DNA of 64,000 nucleotides from Robiginitalea biformata HTCC2501. Its GTDB lineage: Bacteria; Bacteroidota; Bacteroidia; Flavobacteriales; Flavobacteriaceae. The position numbers and the translations under genes are program-made. The DNA is taken from the NCBI RefSeq assembly GCF_000024125.1, contig NC_013222.1, forward strand, positions 3,466,384 through 3,530,383, given 5' to 3'. Positions 1 through 8,226 of the stretch are shown in pieces (position 1 is the first letter of the stretch; each line of letters begins with the position of its first letter). The notes beneath the pieces were generated by a model. That model did not search any database and was not told the origin of the DNA. It saw only the letters and a program-made list of their open reading frames with translations.

Positions 1-656
1 GAACTCCAGTCGGATTCCACCGTGCAGATGCTTTCCGGCAGGGAGGCGGCGTGTTCCACCCGGATGGTTTGGTCCCTGAATTCGGTCTTCACGCCAAGGC
101 GGTCCAGCAGTCCGAGGGTCATCCGGATATAAGGAACCGAGGTGATGGTCCCCTCCAGATGGAGGGTCAGCCCATTCGGAAGGCTCGGGGCAATCAGCAG
201 CAGGGCCGAGATATACTGGCTGCTCACATGGGCAGGCAGGGTAACCTCAGACTTCTCCAGGCGTTTTCCCCGGATCCGCAGGGGCGGGCAGCCCGGGTTT
301 TCCAGGTAGTCGATCTCCGCCCCCAGGTCCCTGAGCGCTTCCACCAGGATTTCTATCGGGCGTTCCTTCATCCGTTGCGATCCGGTAAGGGTCACCTCCC
401 GGCCTTCCCTGCTGGCAAAATAGGCCGTCAAAAATCGCATGGCGGTACCCGCGTGGTGGATGTCCACGGTATCCGCCCCGGATGCCAGGCCGTTTTGCAT
501 AACGCGGGCATCGTCGGAATTTGAAAGATTCCGGATCTCGATACCCGGATAGAGGGCGCGCAACAAGAGCAGCCTGTTCGACTCGCTCTTGGAGCCCGTA
601 ATGGTGATATCCTGCTGGAGGCGTTGCTGGCGGGGGCCGCTGATTTGTAGATCCAA
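1..656 (-). CDS. aroA: 3-phosphoshikimate 1-carboxyvinyltransferase (EPSP synthase), C-terminus outside window
   Basis: This is the N-terminal half (about 218 residues) of the shikimate-pathway enzyme that joins phosphoenolpyruvate to shikimate 3-phosphate. The minus-strand frame is open to the window edge, so the gene is truncated by the window and not broken. Visible family motifs are ITGSKSESNR near residues 18-28 with the phosphate-binding Lys and Ser, HAGTAMRF near 68-75, GSQRMKERPI near 92-101 and SSQYISALL near 145-153. No ATG lies in frame between the preceding in-frame stop and these motifs. The most likely start is the TTG at 656, about 32 bases after the stop of the upstream MazG gene, but no clear ribosome binding site supports it. 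Co-transcription with the MazG gene is plausible. The family call is secure; the start is uncertain. Confidence 0.9.
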   Translation of the reverse strand, partial: MDLQISGPRQQRLQQDITITGSKSESNRLLLLRALYPGIEIRNLSNSDDARVMQNGLASGADTVDIHHAGTAMRFLTAYFASREGREVTLTGSQRMKERPIEILVEALRDLGAEIDYLENPGCPPLRIRGKRLEKSEVTLPAHVSSQYISALLLIAPSLPNGLTLHLEGTITSVPYIRMTLGLLDRLGVKTEFRDQTIRVEHAASLPESICTVESDWS

Positions 657-688
657 GTCGGGCGAATTTAATGAACGACCAAAGATAG

Positions 689-1015
689 TTATTTCAACTT
701 TTCATTCCCCTGGTGCCGGTCGTGATCGCGCCGGGCCTTCAGGTGGAGTTTTCGGTTGAATGCGGCTTCCAGGTCAATCCCGGTCTGGTTGGCCAGGCAG
801 AGGACGACAAAGACCACATCGGCCAGTTCCTCCCCGAGGTCTTTCCCCCGGTCCGATTCCTTCTCGCTTTGTTCGCCGTAGCGGCGCGCGATGATGCGGG
901 CCACTTCGCCCACCTCCTCGGTGAGCTGCGCCATATTGGTGAGTTCGTCAAAATAGCGGACCCCGTGGGCCTGTATCCAATTATCTACCGCCTGCTGTGC
1001 TCCCCTGAGTTCCAT
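689..1015 (-). CDS. MazG-like nucleotide pyrophosphohydrolase
   Basis: This 108-residue protein is a short all-alpha NTP pyrophosphatase of the MazG type. Such enzymes hydrolyse (d)NTPs to monophosphates and pyrophosphate, usually to clean the nucleotide pool. The metal-binding pattern is visible as EEVGE at residues 33-37 and EELADV at 62-67, the usual ExxE...ExxD arrangement on two helices. It is about the length of single-domain MazG-like proteins and much shorter than the two-domain E. coli MazG. It lies between dtd and aroA on the same strand, and its stop is about 32 bases before the proposed aroA start. The substrate cannot be told from sequence. Confidence 0.85.
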   Translation of the reverse strand: MELRGAQQAVDNWIQAHGVRYFDELTNMAQLTEEVGEVARIIARRYGEQSEKESDRGKDLGEELADVVFVVLCLANQTGIDLEAAFNRKLHLKARRDHDRHQGNEKLK

Positions 1016-1076
1016 CGGAAATTGTTTTTGTCAAAACTACTTGTTCTGAATCTTTTTTACACAATAAAATGGGGCA

Positions 1077-1529
1077 TTATTCCCGCCTCCGGCTGTCGAT
1101 GGTGATGGTTACCGGCCCGTCGTTGACCAGGTGCACCTGCATGTCCGCCCCGAATTCCCCGGTTCCAACCGGGCGTCCGGTTAATTCTGCCAGGCTGGCG
1201 ACGAAGGCTTCGTACATCGGCACCGCCTCCTCGGGCCGGGCTGCCCGGATATAGGAAGGCCGGTTGCCTTTTTTGGTGGCGGCCAGCAGGGTGAACTGGC
1301 TAACCACAATGGCCTGCCCGGAGCTATCGATCAGCGACCGGTTCATCTGCCCGTCCGCATCCGGGAAAATCCGCAGGTTGGCAATTTTCCGGCAAAGCCA
1401 TTCCCGGTCCCCGGCGGTATCCCCGGTTTCCACCCCGAGCAGTATCAGCAAACCCGGGCCGATTTCGGAAACCGCTGCTCCCGCCACTTCCACGCGGGCC
1501 TCCCGGACCCTTTGCACCACAGCCCTCAT
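1077..1529 (-). CDS. dtd: D-aminoacyl-tRNA deacylase
   Basis: This 150-residue protein is the DTD editing enzyme that removes D-amino acids (and Gly mischarged on tRNA-Ala) from tRNA. It shows the SQFTL motif at residues 77-81, the GNRPSY segment at 88-93 and the NxGPVT motif at 136-141, which carries the Gly-cisPro pair that enforces D-chirality. The start is placed at the ATG at 1529, where MRAVVQRV matches the family N-terminus; the frame runs further upstream only inside rsgA. That ATG overlaps the rsgA stop as ATGA, which indicates translational coupling. Length matches the family (about 145-150). Confidence 0.93.
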   Translation of the reverse strand: MRAVVQRVREARVEVAGAAVSEIGPGLLILLGVETGDTAGDREWLCRKIANLRIFPDADGQMNRSLIDSSGQAIVVSQFTLLAATKKGNRPSYIRAARPEEAVPMYEAFVASLAELTGRPVGTGEFGADMQVHLVNDGPVTITIDSRRRE

Positions 1530-2476
1530 GTTTCCTGAAAAGGATCCTGGCGGTAGGTGTCTTCCTCCCCGGTTACCATTTGCACATAGGACCGGTAGCG
1601 ACTCTGCGGTATCCGACCCTCCCCGACGGCGTCTTTGATGGCGCAACTGGGCTCATCCAGATGGAGGCAGTTGTTGAATTTACACTGAGCCTTCAATTCA
1701 AAAAATTCCGGGAAATAATCCCCGATTTCCCCGGGTTCCATGTCTACCAGGCCAAACCCCTTGATCCCCGGGGTGTCGATAATTTGCGCCCCGAACGACA
1801 GGTCGTACATCTCGGCAAAGGTAGTGGTATGCTGCCCCTGCCGGTGCTGTTCCGAGATCTCCGAAGTCCGGAGTTCCAGACCGGGCTCAATCGTATTGAC
1901 CAGCGTGGATTTCCCCACCCCGGAATGCCCGGCAAAAAGCGAAGTTTTGCCCTCCATGAGTTGCCGCACCTCTTCCACGCGCTCCCCGGTCCGGGCCGAA
2001 ATCCGCAGGCAGGTGTAGCCGATATCCGAATAGAGACGGTACATCCGGTCTACCTCTGCCTCCATGGCATCCCCGGTGACATCGATCTTGTTGAACAGCA
2101 ACACGCAGGGGATGGCGTAGGCCTCGGCCGTGGCGAGGAACCGGTCGATAAAAGCCGGGTACGTCCGCGGGTTTTCCAGGGTCACCAACAGGAAAACCTG
2201 GTCGATATTGGCTGCGATGATATGGGTTTGTTTGGAGAGGTTGACGGATTTCCGGACGATGTAGTTCTTCCGAGGTTCAATTTCCTCAATGTTCCCAACG
2301 GTTTCGTCCCCGATGGTTTCCAGACTGAAGCGCACCCTGTCGCCCACCGCCACCGGGTTGGTGCTCCTGATCCCCTGCAGTCGAAACTTCCCCTTGATCC
2401 GACAATTCTGGAATACCCCGTCTTCGTCCTTCACGGTATACCAGCTTCCTGTCGATTTATATACGGTTCCCTGCAT
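1526..2476 (-). CDS. rsgA: Ribosome small-subunit-dependent GTPase A
   Basis: RsgA (YjeQ) is a circularly permuted GTPase that checks late maturation of the 30S subunit. The 316-residue protein has an N-terminal OB-fold region (about residues 1-80). Its G motifs appear in permuted order: NKID (G4) at 129-132, GHSGVGKST (G1) at 183-191 and DTPG (G3) at 234-237. The C-terminal zinc knuckle has Cys265, Cys270, His272 and Cys278. The start ATG at 2476 gives a normal N-terminus. It overlaps dtd by four bases and is divergent from the small secreted-protein gene at 2571. Confidence 0.96.
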   Translation of the reverse strand: MQGTVYKSTGSWYTVKDEDGVFQNCRIKGKFRLQGIRSTNPVAVGDRVRFSLETIGDETVGNIEEIEPRKNYIVRKSVNLSKQTHIIAANIDQVFLLVTLENPRTYPAFIDRFLATAEAYAIPCVLLFNKIDVTGDAMEAEVDRMYRLYSDIGYTCLRISARTGERVEEVRQLMEGKTSLFAGHSGVGKSTLVNTIEPGLELRTSEISEQHRQGQHTTTFAEMYDLSFGAQIIDTPGIKGFGLVDMEPGEIGDYFPEFFELKAQCKFNNCLHLDEPSCAIKDAVGEGRIPQSRYRSYVQMVTGEEDTYRQDPFQET

Positions 2477-2570
2477 TTCTTTTTTTGGCGCCGTCGCAAA
2501 TTAAGAATTATCGCGTAACATTGTACCGACTTCCCCCGTCATTCATTCATAACATTTTAAACCCATTCGC

Positions 2571-3011
2571 ATGAAAAAATTGATTTTTCTGACATTTTGC
2601 GTGCTCCTCGGCCTCCCGGGGCTCAATGCGCAGACGTACAAAGTGGTTACCAGCGTGGAATCAATCGTCCCGAACGGACTCGGCCGTTCCCGGATCATCA
2701 ACGCCATGGAGGACAAAGACTACAAGGAATTCACCAGCGTACAGACCGAAGACGACAACACGCGGAACAAATCGGACCGCTCGGAAATACGCGTCAAGAA
2801 TTTTGAAGAGACCAAGTTGCTCAACTTCTACAACCTCGGCGGGATCCGCTTCCAGAACATTGCGGCCAACGACGCGCTTATCACCTCCATGATCAACGAC
2901 ATGACTGCCAACGGATGGGAACTCGTCTTTGTGTCCAGTGCCGTGGAGAGCGAAGGCGGCAAAGGGGATGGCCAGGGAATCTTTATCACCCGGTATATAT
3001 TCAGAAAATAG
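2571..3011 (+). CDS. Small secreted protein of unknown function
   Basis: The 146-residue product starts with a clear Sec signal peptide (Lys-Lys, hydrophobic core, predicted cut after ...LNA, about residue 20). The mature part has no domain that I recognise with certainty. Near the C-terminus, MTANGWELVFV resembles the GWELV core of DUF4177-like small proteins, which is only a weak lead. The gene is monocistronic: it is divergent from rsgA and followed by a strong bidirectional terminator. The product is probably periplasmic. Function unknown. Confidence 0.7.
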   Translation: MKKLIFLTFCVLLGLPGLNAQTYKVVTSVESIVPNGLGRSRIINAMEDKDYKEFTSVQTEDDNTRNKSDRSEIRVKNFEETKLLNFYNLGGIRFQNIAANDALITSMINDMTANGWELVFVSSAVESEGGKGDGQGIFITRYIFRK

Positions 3012-3029
3012 CCGGGCAGTTTAAGCCGA

Positions 3030-3063
3030 AAAACCCCGGGAGCCAGGTGCTTCCGGGGTTTTT
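3030..3063. terminator. Bidirectional intrinsic terminator between convergent genes
   Basis: AAAAACCCCGG and CCGGGGTTTTT form an 11-bp stem around a 13-base loop. The A/T ends supply a U tract in either direction. It lies between the convergent genes ending at 3011 (+) and 3093 (-). Confidence 0.88.
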
Positions 3064-3092
3064 CATTTGTCTTGTGAGATGACGCCGCAGAC

Positions 3093-3767
3093 TTAGTCCT
3101 TCAGGTAGATGCGGCCGCCAAAAATCCGGTCTTTCTGCACGCGTTTCGGGTTCCCGTAAACATAGACATCCCCGCCAGCGCGGATCTGTATATCCACTTC
3201 CTCCCGGGCAAATAGTTCGGCTTCCCCCCCGGCAGATACCCGGATACTGCTCGTTTCCGTTTCCAGGTCCCGGCCCTCGAAGATTCCCCCGGTATTCAGT
3301 GTAATCACCTGGTTGGTTGCCAGGCCGGAGGCATAGACCATCCCCCCGGTCACCGCCCGGATTTCCGCATCCCGGACCTTCATCCCGACCTCGATCCGGG
3401 CCCCTTCCTGGGCACGGAGTTCAATGCGGTCCTGCTCAATCATTTCGTTGCAGGTAATCCGGGCCCCTTCATTGGCATCCACCACCAGGATATCCGTGTA
3501 ATATACCTCGATCAACGTGTCCTCCCCCCGGAATTTCTTGTCGAATTCCATCCGCAGTTTCAGCACCCCGTCCCGGTTGACAAACTCGATATCGCCGGCC
3601 CGGTCGCCCTTGATGACGATCCGGTTCTCATCGGATCGGATCATATTGACCTCGATCAGGTCAAAGACTTTGATTTCGTGAAAATTGCCGACCTCCCGGT
3701 CGATCATCTGCTGGGCACTTGCCGTGCCAAGGCCGAGGACCAGCATGGCAATCAGAAATGTTCTCAT
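3093..3767 (-). CDS. GIN domain (DUF2807) secreted protein
   Basis: The 224-residue product has a signal peptide (cut near ...TASA, residue 18) followed by a repetitive beta-rich region of the DUF2807 or putative auto-transporter adhesin head GIN type. These proteins are common in Bacteroidota and are thought to be periplasmic or surface right-handed beta structures with unknown ligands. Regular strands such as RIELRAQEGARIEVG and SIRVSAGGEAELFA fit that fold, and the C-terminus YVYGNPKRV is typical of the family. It stands downstream of the aromatic operon behind a candidate terminator. A second GIN protein is encoded at 12861-13628. Confidence 0.82.
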   Translation of the reverse strand: MRTFLIAMLVLGLGTASAQQMIDREVGNFHEIKVFDLIEVNMIRSDENRIVIKGDRAGDIEFVNRDGVLKLRMEFDKKFRGEDTLIEVYYTDILVVDANEGARITCNEMIEQDRIELRAQEGARIEVGMKVRDAEIRAVTGGMVYASGLATNQVITLNTGGIFEGRDLETETSSIRVSAGGEAELFAREEVDIQIRAGGDVYVYGNPKRVQKDRIFGGRIYLKD

Positions 3768-3803
3768 TGAAGTTATGTTTTTTCGTTGCTATATCTATAA
3801 AGA

Positions 3804-3841
3804 CGGGGGCAAGACCCGGTTGTTACACCTGGCTGCCCCCG
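3804..3841 (-). terminator. Candidate terminator after the aromatic operon
   Basis: CGGGGGCA and TGCCCCCG form an 8-bp stem with a 22-base loop, 44 bases beyond the stop of the DAHP synthase gene. The following U-rich stretch (TCTTTATAG in the minus direction) is short, so this may be a weak terminator or only an RNA 3' end stabiliser. Confidence 0.45.
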
Positions 3842-3884
3842 AAATTTTAAACCCGCAACGCATCCGGCTGCCGGCAGTGCGGAA

Positions 3885-4967
3885 TCAGTTGTTGATCACC
3901 TTCTCCTGGTGGTTGATGGATTCCTGGTGAATCGCCTTGAACATCCTCAGCACGAATTCCTCGCTGAGCCCTTTGGACTCCCCTTCCAGGATCATATTAC
4001 CCAGGATGGCATTCCAGCGTCCGGTTTGCAGGACTGCCACGTTGCGCTGCTTCTTGAGCGCCCCGATTTCATCCGAGATGCGCATCCGTTTCCCGAGGGT
4101 CTCGATTAACTGGTTGTCGATCACGTCGATTTGGGCCCGTAAATTGCTCAGCTTGTTGTTGTATTCCGCTTCCTCATCGGTTTCCTTCCGGATCCTCAGG
4201 TCGTTCATGATTTGTACAAGTCGTGCCGGGGTTACCTGCTGGGCGGCATCGCTCCAGGCGTTGTCGGGGTCGCAATGGGTCTCAATCATCAGCCCGTCGA
4301 AGTTCAGGTCCAGGGCGGTCTGGGATACGTCAAAGATCAGGTCGCGCCGCCCGCTGATGTGCGACGGGTCGTTGATCAGCGGCAGGTCCGGGAATCGCGT
4401 CTGCAGTTCAATGGCCAGCTGCCATTCCGGGATGTTCCGGTACTTGGTTTTTTCGTAGGTAGAAAACCCCCGGTGGATCACCCCGAGTTTCCCGATGTTG
4501 GCAGAGTGCAGCCGTTCCACGGCGCCGAGCCAAAGCGACAAATCCGGGTTTACCGGGTTCTTGATCAGCACCACCTTGTCCGTACCCTCCAGGGCATCGG
4601 CAATTTCCTGGACGATAAACGGACTCACCGTAGACCGCGCCCCGATCCAGAGCAGGTCCACATCGTGTTCCAGGGCCAGGTCCACGTGGGCCCGGTTGGC
4701 CACTTCAGTAGCCGTTTTCAGCCCGGTCTCCTCCTTGACCTTCTGCAGCCATTTCAGGCCAATGGCCCCTACCCCTTCAAAATTCCCGGGGCGGGTCCGC
4801 GGTTTCCAGATGCCGGCACGGTAGTAGTTGACATCCGTGTCCTTGAGTTCGTGTGCAATTTCGAGCACCTGCTCTTCGGTTTCCGCGCTGCAGGGCCCGG
4901 CAATCACCAGGGGGTGCGGCAGATCCATATCATCGAGCCATTTGCGCAGTTGTGTTGAATTCTCCAT
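3885..4967 (-). CDS. aroF: Bifunctional DAHP synthase / chorismate mutase
   Basis: This 360-residue fusion catalyses the entry step of the shikimate pathway (PEP plus erythrose 4-phosphate) and also the chorismate-to-prephenate step. The N-terminal type I-beta (KdsA-like) DAHP synthase shows GPCSAE at residues 24-29 and KPRTRP at 55-60. About residues 265-350 form an AroQ-type helical chorismate mutase: LRAQIDVIDNQLIE, KRMRISDEIGALKK and a terminal helix. In related fusions the mutase domain also transmits feedback inhibition by prephenate or chorismate. It is the last gene of the pheA-aminotransferase-tyrA-aroF operon and starts 9 bases after tyrA stops. Confidence 0.94.
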   Translation of the reverse strand: MENSTQLRKWLDDMDLPHPLVIAGPCSAETEEQVLEIAHELKDTDVNYYRAGIWKPRTRPGNFEGVGAIGLKWLQKVKEETGLKTATEVANRAHVDLALEHDVDLLWIGARSTVSPFIVQEIADALEGTDKVVLIKNPVNPDLSLWLGAVERLHSANIGKLGVIHRGFSTYEKTKYRNIPEWQLAIELQTRFPDLPLINDPSHISGRRDLIFDVSQTALDLNFDGLMIETHCDPDNAWSDAAQQVTPARLVQIMNDLRIRKETDEEAEYNNKLSNLRAQIDVIDNQLIETLGKRMRISDEIGALKKQRNVAVLQTGRWNAILGNMILEGESKGLSEEFVLRMFKAIHQESINHQEKVINN

Positions 4968-4976
4968 AGTCTGTTT

Positions 4977-5837
4977 TCAGCTTTTATTCAGTGGTATTCC
5001 TTTTAATATTTCCCGTATGCGGTTGGTTTGCTCCATTGCCTCATAGAGGGCTTCGTACTGGTCGGAATCGAGCAGGGCCCGGAATTCCTTCAGGTTGGCG
5101 ATATACTCGTCCAGGGTTTCCAGGACGTTTTTCTTATTCTGTTCAAATATCGGCGTCCACATGGCCGGGGAGCTCTTGGCCAGGCGTACGGTGCTCTCAA
5201 ATCCGCTTCCCGCCATATCGAAGATATCCCGTTCGTTCTTTTCCTTTTCAATCACCGTCTTCCCCAGCATAAAGGAACTGATGTGCGACAGGTGGGACAC
5301 ATAGGCTATGTGCCGGTCGTGCGCCTCCGGGTTCATATAGCGAATGCGCATCCCGAGCTCCCGAAAGAGGTCCAGGGCGCGTTCCTGTATGGCAAATGCG
5401 GTCTCCTCCACCTCGCAGATGATATTCACCTTGCCGTCAAAGAGCCCCTCGACAGCGGCGGCGGGGCCGGTGAACTCCGTGCCGGCAATCGGGTGGCACG
5501 CCAGGAAATTCCGCCTTTTGGGATGTGAGGCCACCTCCCTGCAGATCGGGGCCTTGGTAGACCCCGCGTCGATCACCAGTGTCTCGTCCCCCACCCGGTC
5601 CAGGATTGAAGGGAGTTCCTCTACAATTCGGTCTACCGGGATACTCACCACCACCAGGTCGGCCGCGGCCAGGTCTGCATCCGATGCCTTCCCGCCTATC
5701 AGCCCCAGTTCCCGGGCCGCTTCCAGGTGGGCATCGCTGATGTCCATCCCGAGGACGGTTGCCTCCGGGTCGCTGCGACGGATATCCCGGGCCAGGGACC
5801 CGCCAATCAAACCGATTCCAATGATCACTGCCTTCAT
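4977..5837 (-). CDS. tyrA: Prephenate dehydrogenase
   Basis: This 286-residue enzyme oxidatively decarboxylates prephenate to 4-hydroxyphenylpyruvate, the committed step to tyrosine. The N-terminus has the NAD(P)-binding GIGLIGGSLA loop (residues 7-16). HPIAGTEFTG in the middle carries a catalytic His of the family. The C-terminal helical dimerisation region includes HISSFMLGK. Unlike many Bacillus TyrA proteins there is no C-terminal ACT domain, so direct Tyr feedback by that route is unlikely. It abuts the upstream aminotransferase with no spacer, which implies coupled translation. Confidence 0.93.
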   Translation of the reverse strand: MKAVIIGIGLIGGSLARDIRRSDPEATVLGMDISDAHLEAARELGLIGGKASDADLAAADLVVVSIPVDRIVEELPSILDRVGDETLVIDAGSTKAPICREVASHPKRRNFLACHPIAGTEFTGPAAAVEGLFDGKVNIICEVEETAFAIQERALDLFRELGMRIRYMNPEAHDRHIAYVSHLSHISSFMLGKTVIEKEKNERDIFDMAGSGFESTVRLAKSSPAMWTPIFEQNKKNVLETLDEYIANLKEFRALLDSDQYEALYEAMEQTNRIREILKGIPLNKS

Positions 5838-7010
5838 TTACACTTCCTTTTTGGTTACCGCCGTTTGAATCCGCCCGAGGGCTTCCCGGATTTTCTCTTC
5901 GGGCACGCACAGGGAGAAACGGATATAACCGGCCCCGCGACTCCCGAAGATTGTCCCGGGGGCTACAAAGATATTGTGGTTGTACAGGAGCCCGTCAATA
6001 TATGTCTCCGCGTCCGGGCTGCCTTTCGGCAGACGGGCCCAGACAAACATCCCCACCGCTTCTTTGTCGTAGCTGCAGCCCAGCAGGTCGGCGAGTTCAT
6101 GCACGGCAGCGCGGCGGCGGCTGTAGATGGCGTCGAGGCCCTTAAACCATTCCGGGTCGCTTTTCAGGGCGGCAATGGCCCCCTTCTGTATCCCGTAGAA
6201 CATCCCGGAGTCCATATTGCTTTTTACCTTCAGCACCGCAGCGATCAGGCGTTTGTCTCCCAGCGCCATGCCCACGCGCCATCCTGCCATATTGAATGTC
6301 TTGCTCAGGGAGTTGAGTTCCAGGACGTGGCCGGAGGCCTCCGGGATATCCAGGATGCTGATAGGTTCCCGGGCGAGCACAAAACTATACGGATTGTCGT
6401 TGACCAGCAAGATCTGGTGCCTGTGGGCAAAGGCCACCAGTTCCGATAACTGCTCCCGGGAAGCCTTCGCCCCCGTGGGCATGTGCGGATAGCTCGCCCA
6501 CATAATCTTTACCCCGCTGAGGTCCGACTGTGAAAGGGCCTCGAGGTCCGGGAACCAACCGGATTCCCCGGATAGCCGATAATGGATGGGTTCGGCTCCT
6601 ACCAGGCGGGTCACTGCCGCGTAGGTGGGATATCCCGGATCCGGGATCAGCACCTTGTCCCCGGGGTTCAGGAAGGCCATGCTGATATGCATGATCCCTT
6701 CCTTGGATCCCATCAACGGGAGGATCTCCGAATCCGGGTCCAGGGAAACGCCGAACTTCCGGTTGTAAAATTCGGATATGGTCTGCCGGAGTTCCGGCAA
6801 CCCCTGGTAACTTTGGTACTGGTGGGCCCCCGCTTCGCGCACCGAGGCCGTGAGGGATTCCAGGACGGCCTGGGAAGGTGCCAGATCCGGGCTGCCGATG
6901 CCCATATTGATCACCGGGCGGCCTTCGGCCATCAGGCCCCGCACCTCGCGGAGCTTGCTCGAAAAATAATATTCCTTGACCGCCGAGAGGCGGCGGGCTT
7001 CTTCAATCAT
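5838..7010 (-). CDS. Class I/II PLP-dependent aminotransferase, probably aromatic
   Basis: This 390-residue fold-type I aminotransferase has the PLP-binding Lys at about 237 in SLSKTFNMAGWRVG, and NDNPY near 204-208 with the Asp and Tyr that contact the cofactor. The usual NPTG turn is MPTG here (YPHMPTG near 174-180). By general similarity it belongs with AspC/LL-diaminopimelate-type enzymes. Its position between pheA and tyrA suggests that it transaminates phenylpyruvate and 4-hydroxyphenylpyruvate (or prephenate). It overlaps the pheA stop by four bases and ends directly before tyrA. Substrate assignment is inferred from context. Confidence 0.88.
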   Translation of the reverse strand: MIEEARRLSAVKEYYFSSKLREVRGLMAEGRPVINMGIGSPDLAPSQAVLESLTASVREAGAHQYQSYQGLPELRQTISEFYNRKFGVSLDPDSEILPLMGSKEGIMHISMAFLNPGDKVLIPDPGYPTYAAVTRLVGAEPIHYRLSGESGWFPDLEALSQSDLSGVKIMWASYPHMPTGAKASREQLSELVAFAHRHQILLVNDNPYSFVLAREPISILDIPEASGHVLELNSLSKTFNMAGWRVGMALGDKRLIAAVLKVKSNMDSGMFYGIQKGAIAALKSDPEWFKGLDAIYSRRRAAVHELADLLGCSYDKEAVGMFVWARLPKGSPDAETYIDGLLYNHNIFVAPGTIFGSRGAGYIRFSLCVPEEKIREALGRIQTAVTKKEV

Positions 7011-7837
7011 ATCCGTGCATTTTTGTATTCCCCCAGGACCCGGAAGTCCTCGGTCATTATCGCCAGGAGGGACTTTGCCTTTTCGAACTGCGCATAGGCC
7101 TCAAAGGTCACGTCCACAAAGAAGGAGTACTTCCAGGGGGTGTCGATCACCGGCAGCGACTGGATTTTGGTCAGGTTCAGGTTGCAGTCGCTCATCACGT
7201 TCAGGACCGTGGCCAGGCTTCCCCGTTTGTGGTCGGTAAGGAAGCGCATGGAGGCCTTGTTAATTGCATCCCGCGGCCATTCCTTGTTCACGGTTTTGAC
7301 GATGATAAACCGGGTGGCGTTGTTGTTGATGGTCTGGATTTCGGAGGCCAGGATCTCCAGGCCGAATAGTTCTGCTGCCAGGGCCGGGGCGATGGCGCCG
7401 ACACCTTTTAATTGTTCCCGGGCAATCTTCCGTGCGGGTTCCGCCGTATCGGCATCCTCCACAACGGTCATTTGCGGCTTCTCCTTCAGGTAGTCCCCGC
7501 ATTGGAGGAGTGCCATCGGATGGCTTCGAACCACCCGGATATCCTCCAGGCGCTGCCCGGGAAGCGCCATCAGGTGGTGGTGTACGTTCAGGTAGTGTTC
7601 CCCGATGATATGCAGGCCGTTGTCACAGACCAGGTTGTAATTCGGAATGATGGATCCGGCGATGGAATTCTCGATGGCCATTACGCCTTTCTCCGCCTTT
7701 CCCTCAAGCAGGCTGTCTACCAGGCCGGTGAACGACATGCATTCCACCAGCTCGATCCCCTGCCCAAAATATTCCGAAGCCACCTTGTGGTGGTTGGAGC
7801 CTTCGATTCCCTGTATGGCAATTTTCCTGGGTTTCAT
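7007..7837 (-). CDS. pheA: Prephenate dehydratase
   Basis: This enzyme converts prephenate to phenylpyruvate in phenylalanine synthesis. The 276-residue form has the periplasmic-binding-like catalytic domain with NSIAGSI and the conserved NNATRFIIV segment, followed by an ACT regulatory domain (SLATVLNVMSDCNLNLTKIQSLP). The usual ESRP motif of Phe-binding ACT domains is QSLP here, so feedback may differ. The ATG at 7837 is preferred because MKPRKIAIQG matches the family; an in-frame ATG at 7858 would add seven residues. It is the first structural gene of the operon and lies directly behind the leader-peptide attenuator. The last four bases overlap the aminotransferase start. Confidence 0.93.
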   Translation of the reverse strand: MKPRKIAIQGIEGSNHHKVASEYFGQGIELVECMSFTGLVDSLLEGKAEKGVMAIENSIAGSIIPNYNLVCDNGLHIIGEHYLNVHHHLMALPGQRLEDIRVVRSHPMALLQCGDYLKEKPQMTVVEDADTAEPARKIAREQLKGVGAIAPALAAELFGLEILASEIQTINNNATRFIIVKTVNKEWPRDAINKASMRFLTDHKRGSLATVLNVMSDCNLNLTKIQSLPVIDTPWKYSFFVDVTFEAYAQFEKAKSLLAIMTEDFRVLGEYKNARI

Positions 7838-7862
7838 ATTCCGTATGCCTTCTGGCACCCCT

Positions 7863-7890
7863 AAAAAAAAAGTCCCGTTAAGAACGGGAC
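7863..7890 (-). terminator. Attenuator terminator of the pheA operon
   Basis: In the minus direction GTCCCGTT-CTT-AACGGGAC is a perfect 8-bp stem followed by nine T residues, a strong intrinsic terminator lying before pheA. Its 5' arm is complementary to ACGGGACC (about 7922-7930), the last codons of the leader peptide, so an antiterminator can form instead. See the leader peptide entry. Confidence 0.9.
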
Positions 7891-7915
7891 CCGGTTTTAT
7901 ATACTTGTGCGTATG

Positions 7916-7987
7916 CTACAACGGTCCCGTACTCCCCTTAAAAAAGAAGTAAAAAAAGAAGCCGTTCCAGAAATACGTGGTGTTCAT
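7916..7987 (-). CDS. pheL: Phe/Tyr-rich leader peptide controlling the pheA operon
   Basis: A 23-codon reading frame runs from ATG at 7987 to TAG at 7916. It contains seven Phe, two Tyr and one Trp codon, including the run FFFYFFF. The stop lies 25 bases before the attenuator hairpin. The codons before the stop (ACG GGA CCG) pair with the 5' arm of the terminator. A ribosome stalled on Phe/Tyr codons would leave them free to form the antiterminator. A ribosome reaching the stop would cover them and let the terminator form. This is the classical attenuation layout known for pheA, his and trp operons in Proteobacteria. The frame, codon content and alternative pairing are seen directly; the mechanism is inferred. 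Confidence 0.88.
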   Translation of the reverse strand: MNTTYFWNGFFFYFFFKGSTGPL

Positions 7988-8003
7988 AACGAATTAATCG
8001 GGG

Positions 8004-8011
8004 CTAATGTA
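8004..8011 (-). promoter_or_regulatory. Candidate -7 box for the pheA leader transcript
   Basis: TACATTAG on the minus strand differs by one base from the Bacteroidota -7 consensus TAnnTTTG and would start RNA about ten bases before the leader-peptide ATG. No convincing -33 TTTG is visible, so this is tentative. Confidence 0.35.
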
Positions 8012-8147
8012 GCCATTAATTTTGAATGCCTGCCGGGCACCGTAAATTTTTCACAAAAAAATGCGAATCCGGGATGATGTTGCATTTTTTAAAACGAAAT
8101 GCGCGTTTTAATGAGAATCCCATATTGACCAGGCAGGTGGCGGTTGT

Positions 8148-8192
8148 CCGATTTACACGGCCGAATGCGGCAAATACCGCATGGTAAATCGG
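8148..8192 (+). other. Nested inverted repeat in the gldA leader
   Basis: CCGATTTAC (8148-8156) pairs with GTAAATCGG (8184-8192), and inside it ATGCGG (8165-8170) pairs with CCGCAT (8177-8182). The structure ends 34 bases before the gldA start. It may be a leader RNA hairpin or a DNA-binding dyad. The rest of the 239-base divergent gap before gldA shows only AAAACG-N7-CGTTTT (8091-8109) and AT-rich DNA. Confidence 0.5.
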
Positions 8193-8226
8193 GGGCAATC
8201 CGTATTTTTACCCAAAATAAACGCTC

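Noticed and set aside
51..524. A 157-codon + strand frame at the left edge
   Set aside because: It lies opposite aroA, whose minus-strand frame is open to the edge and carries clear EPSP synthase motifs.
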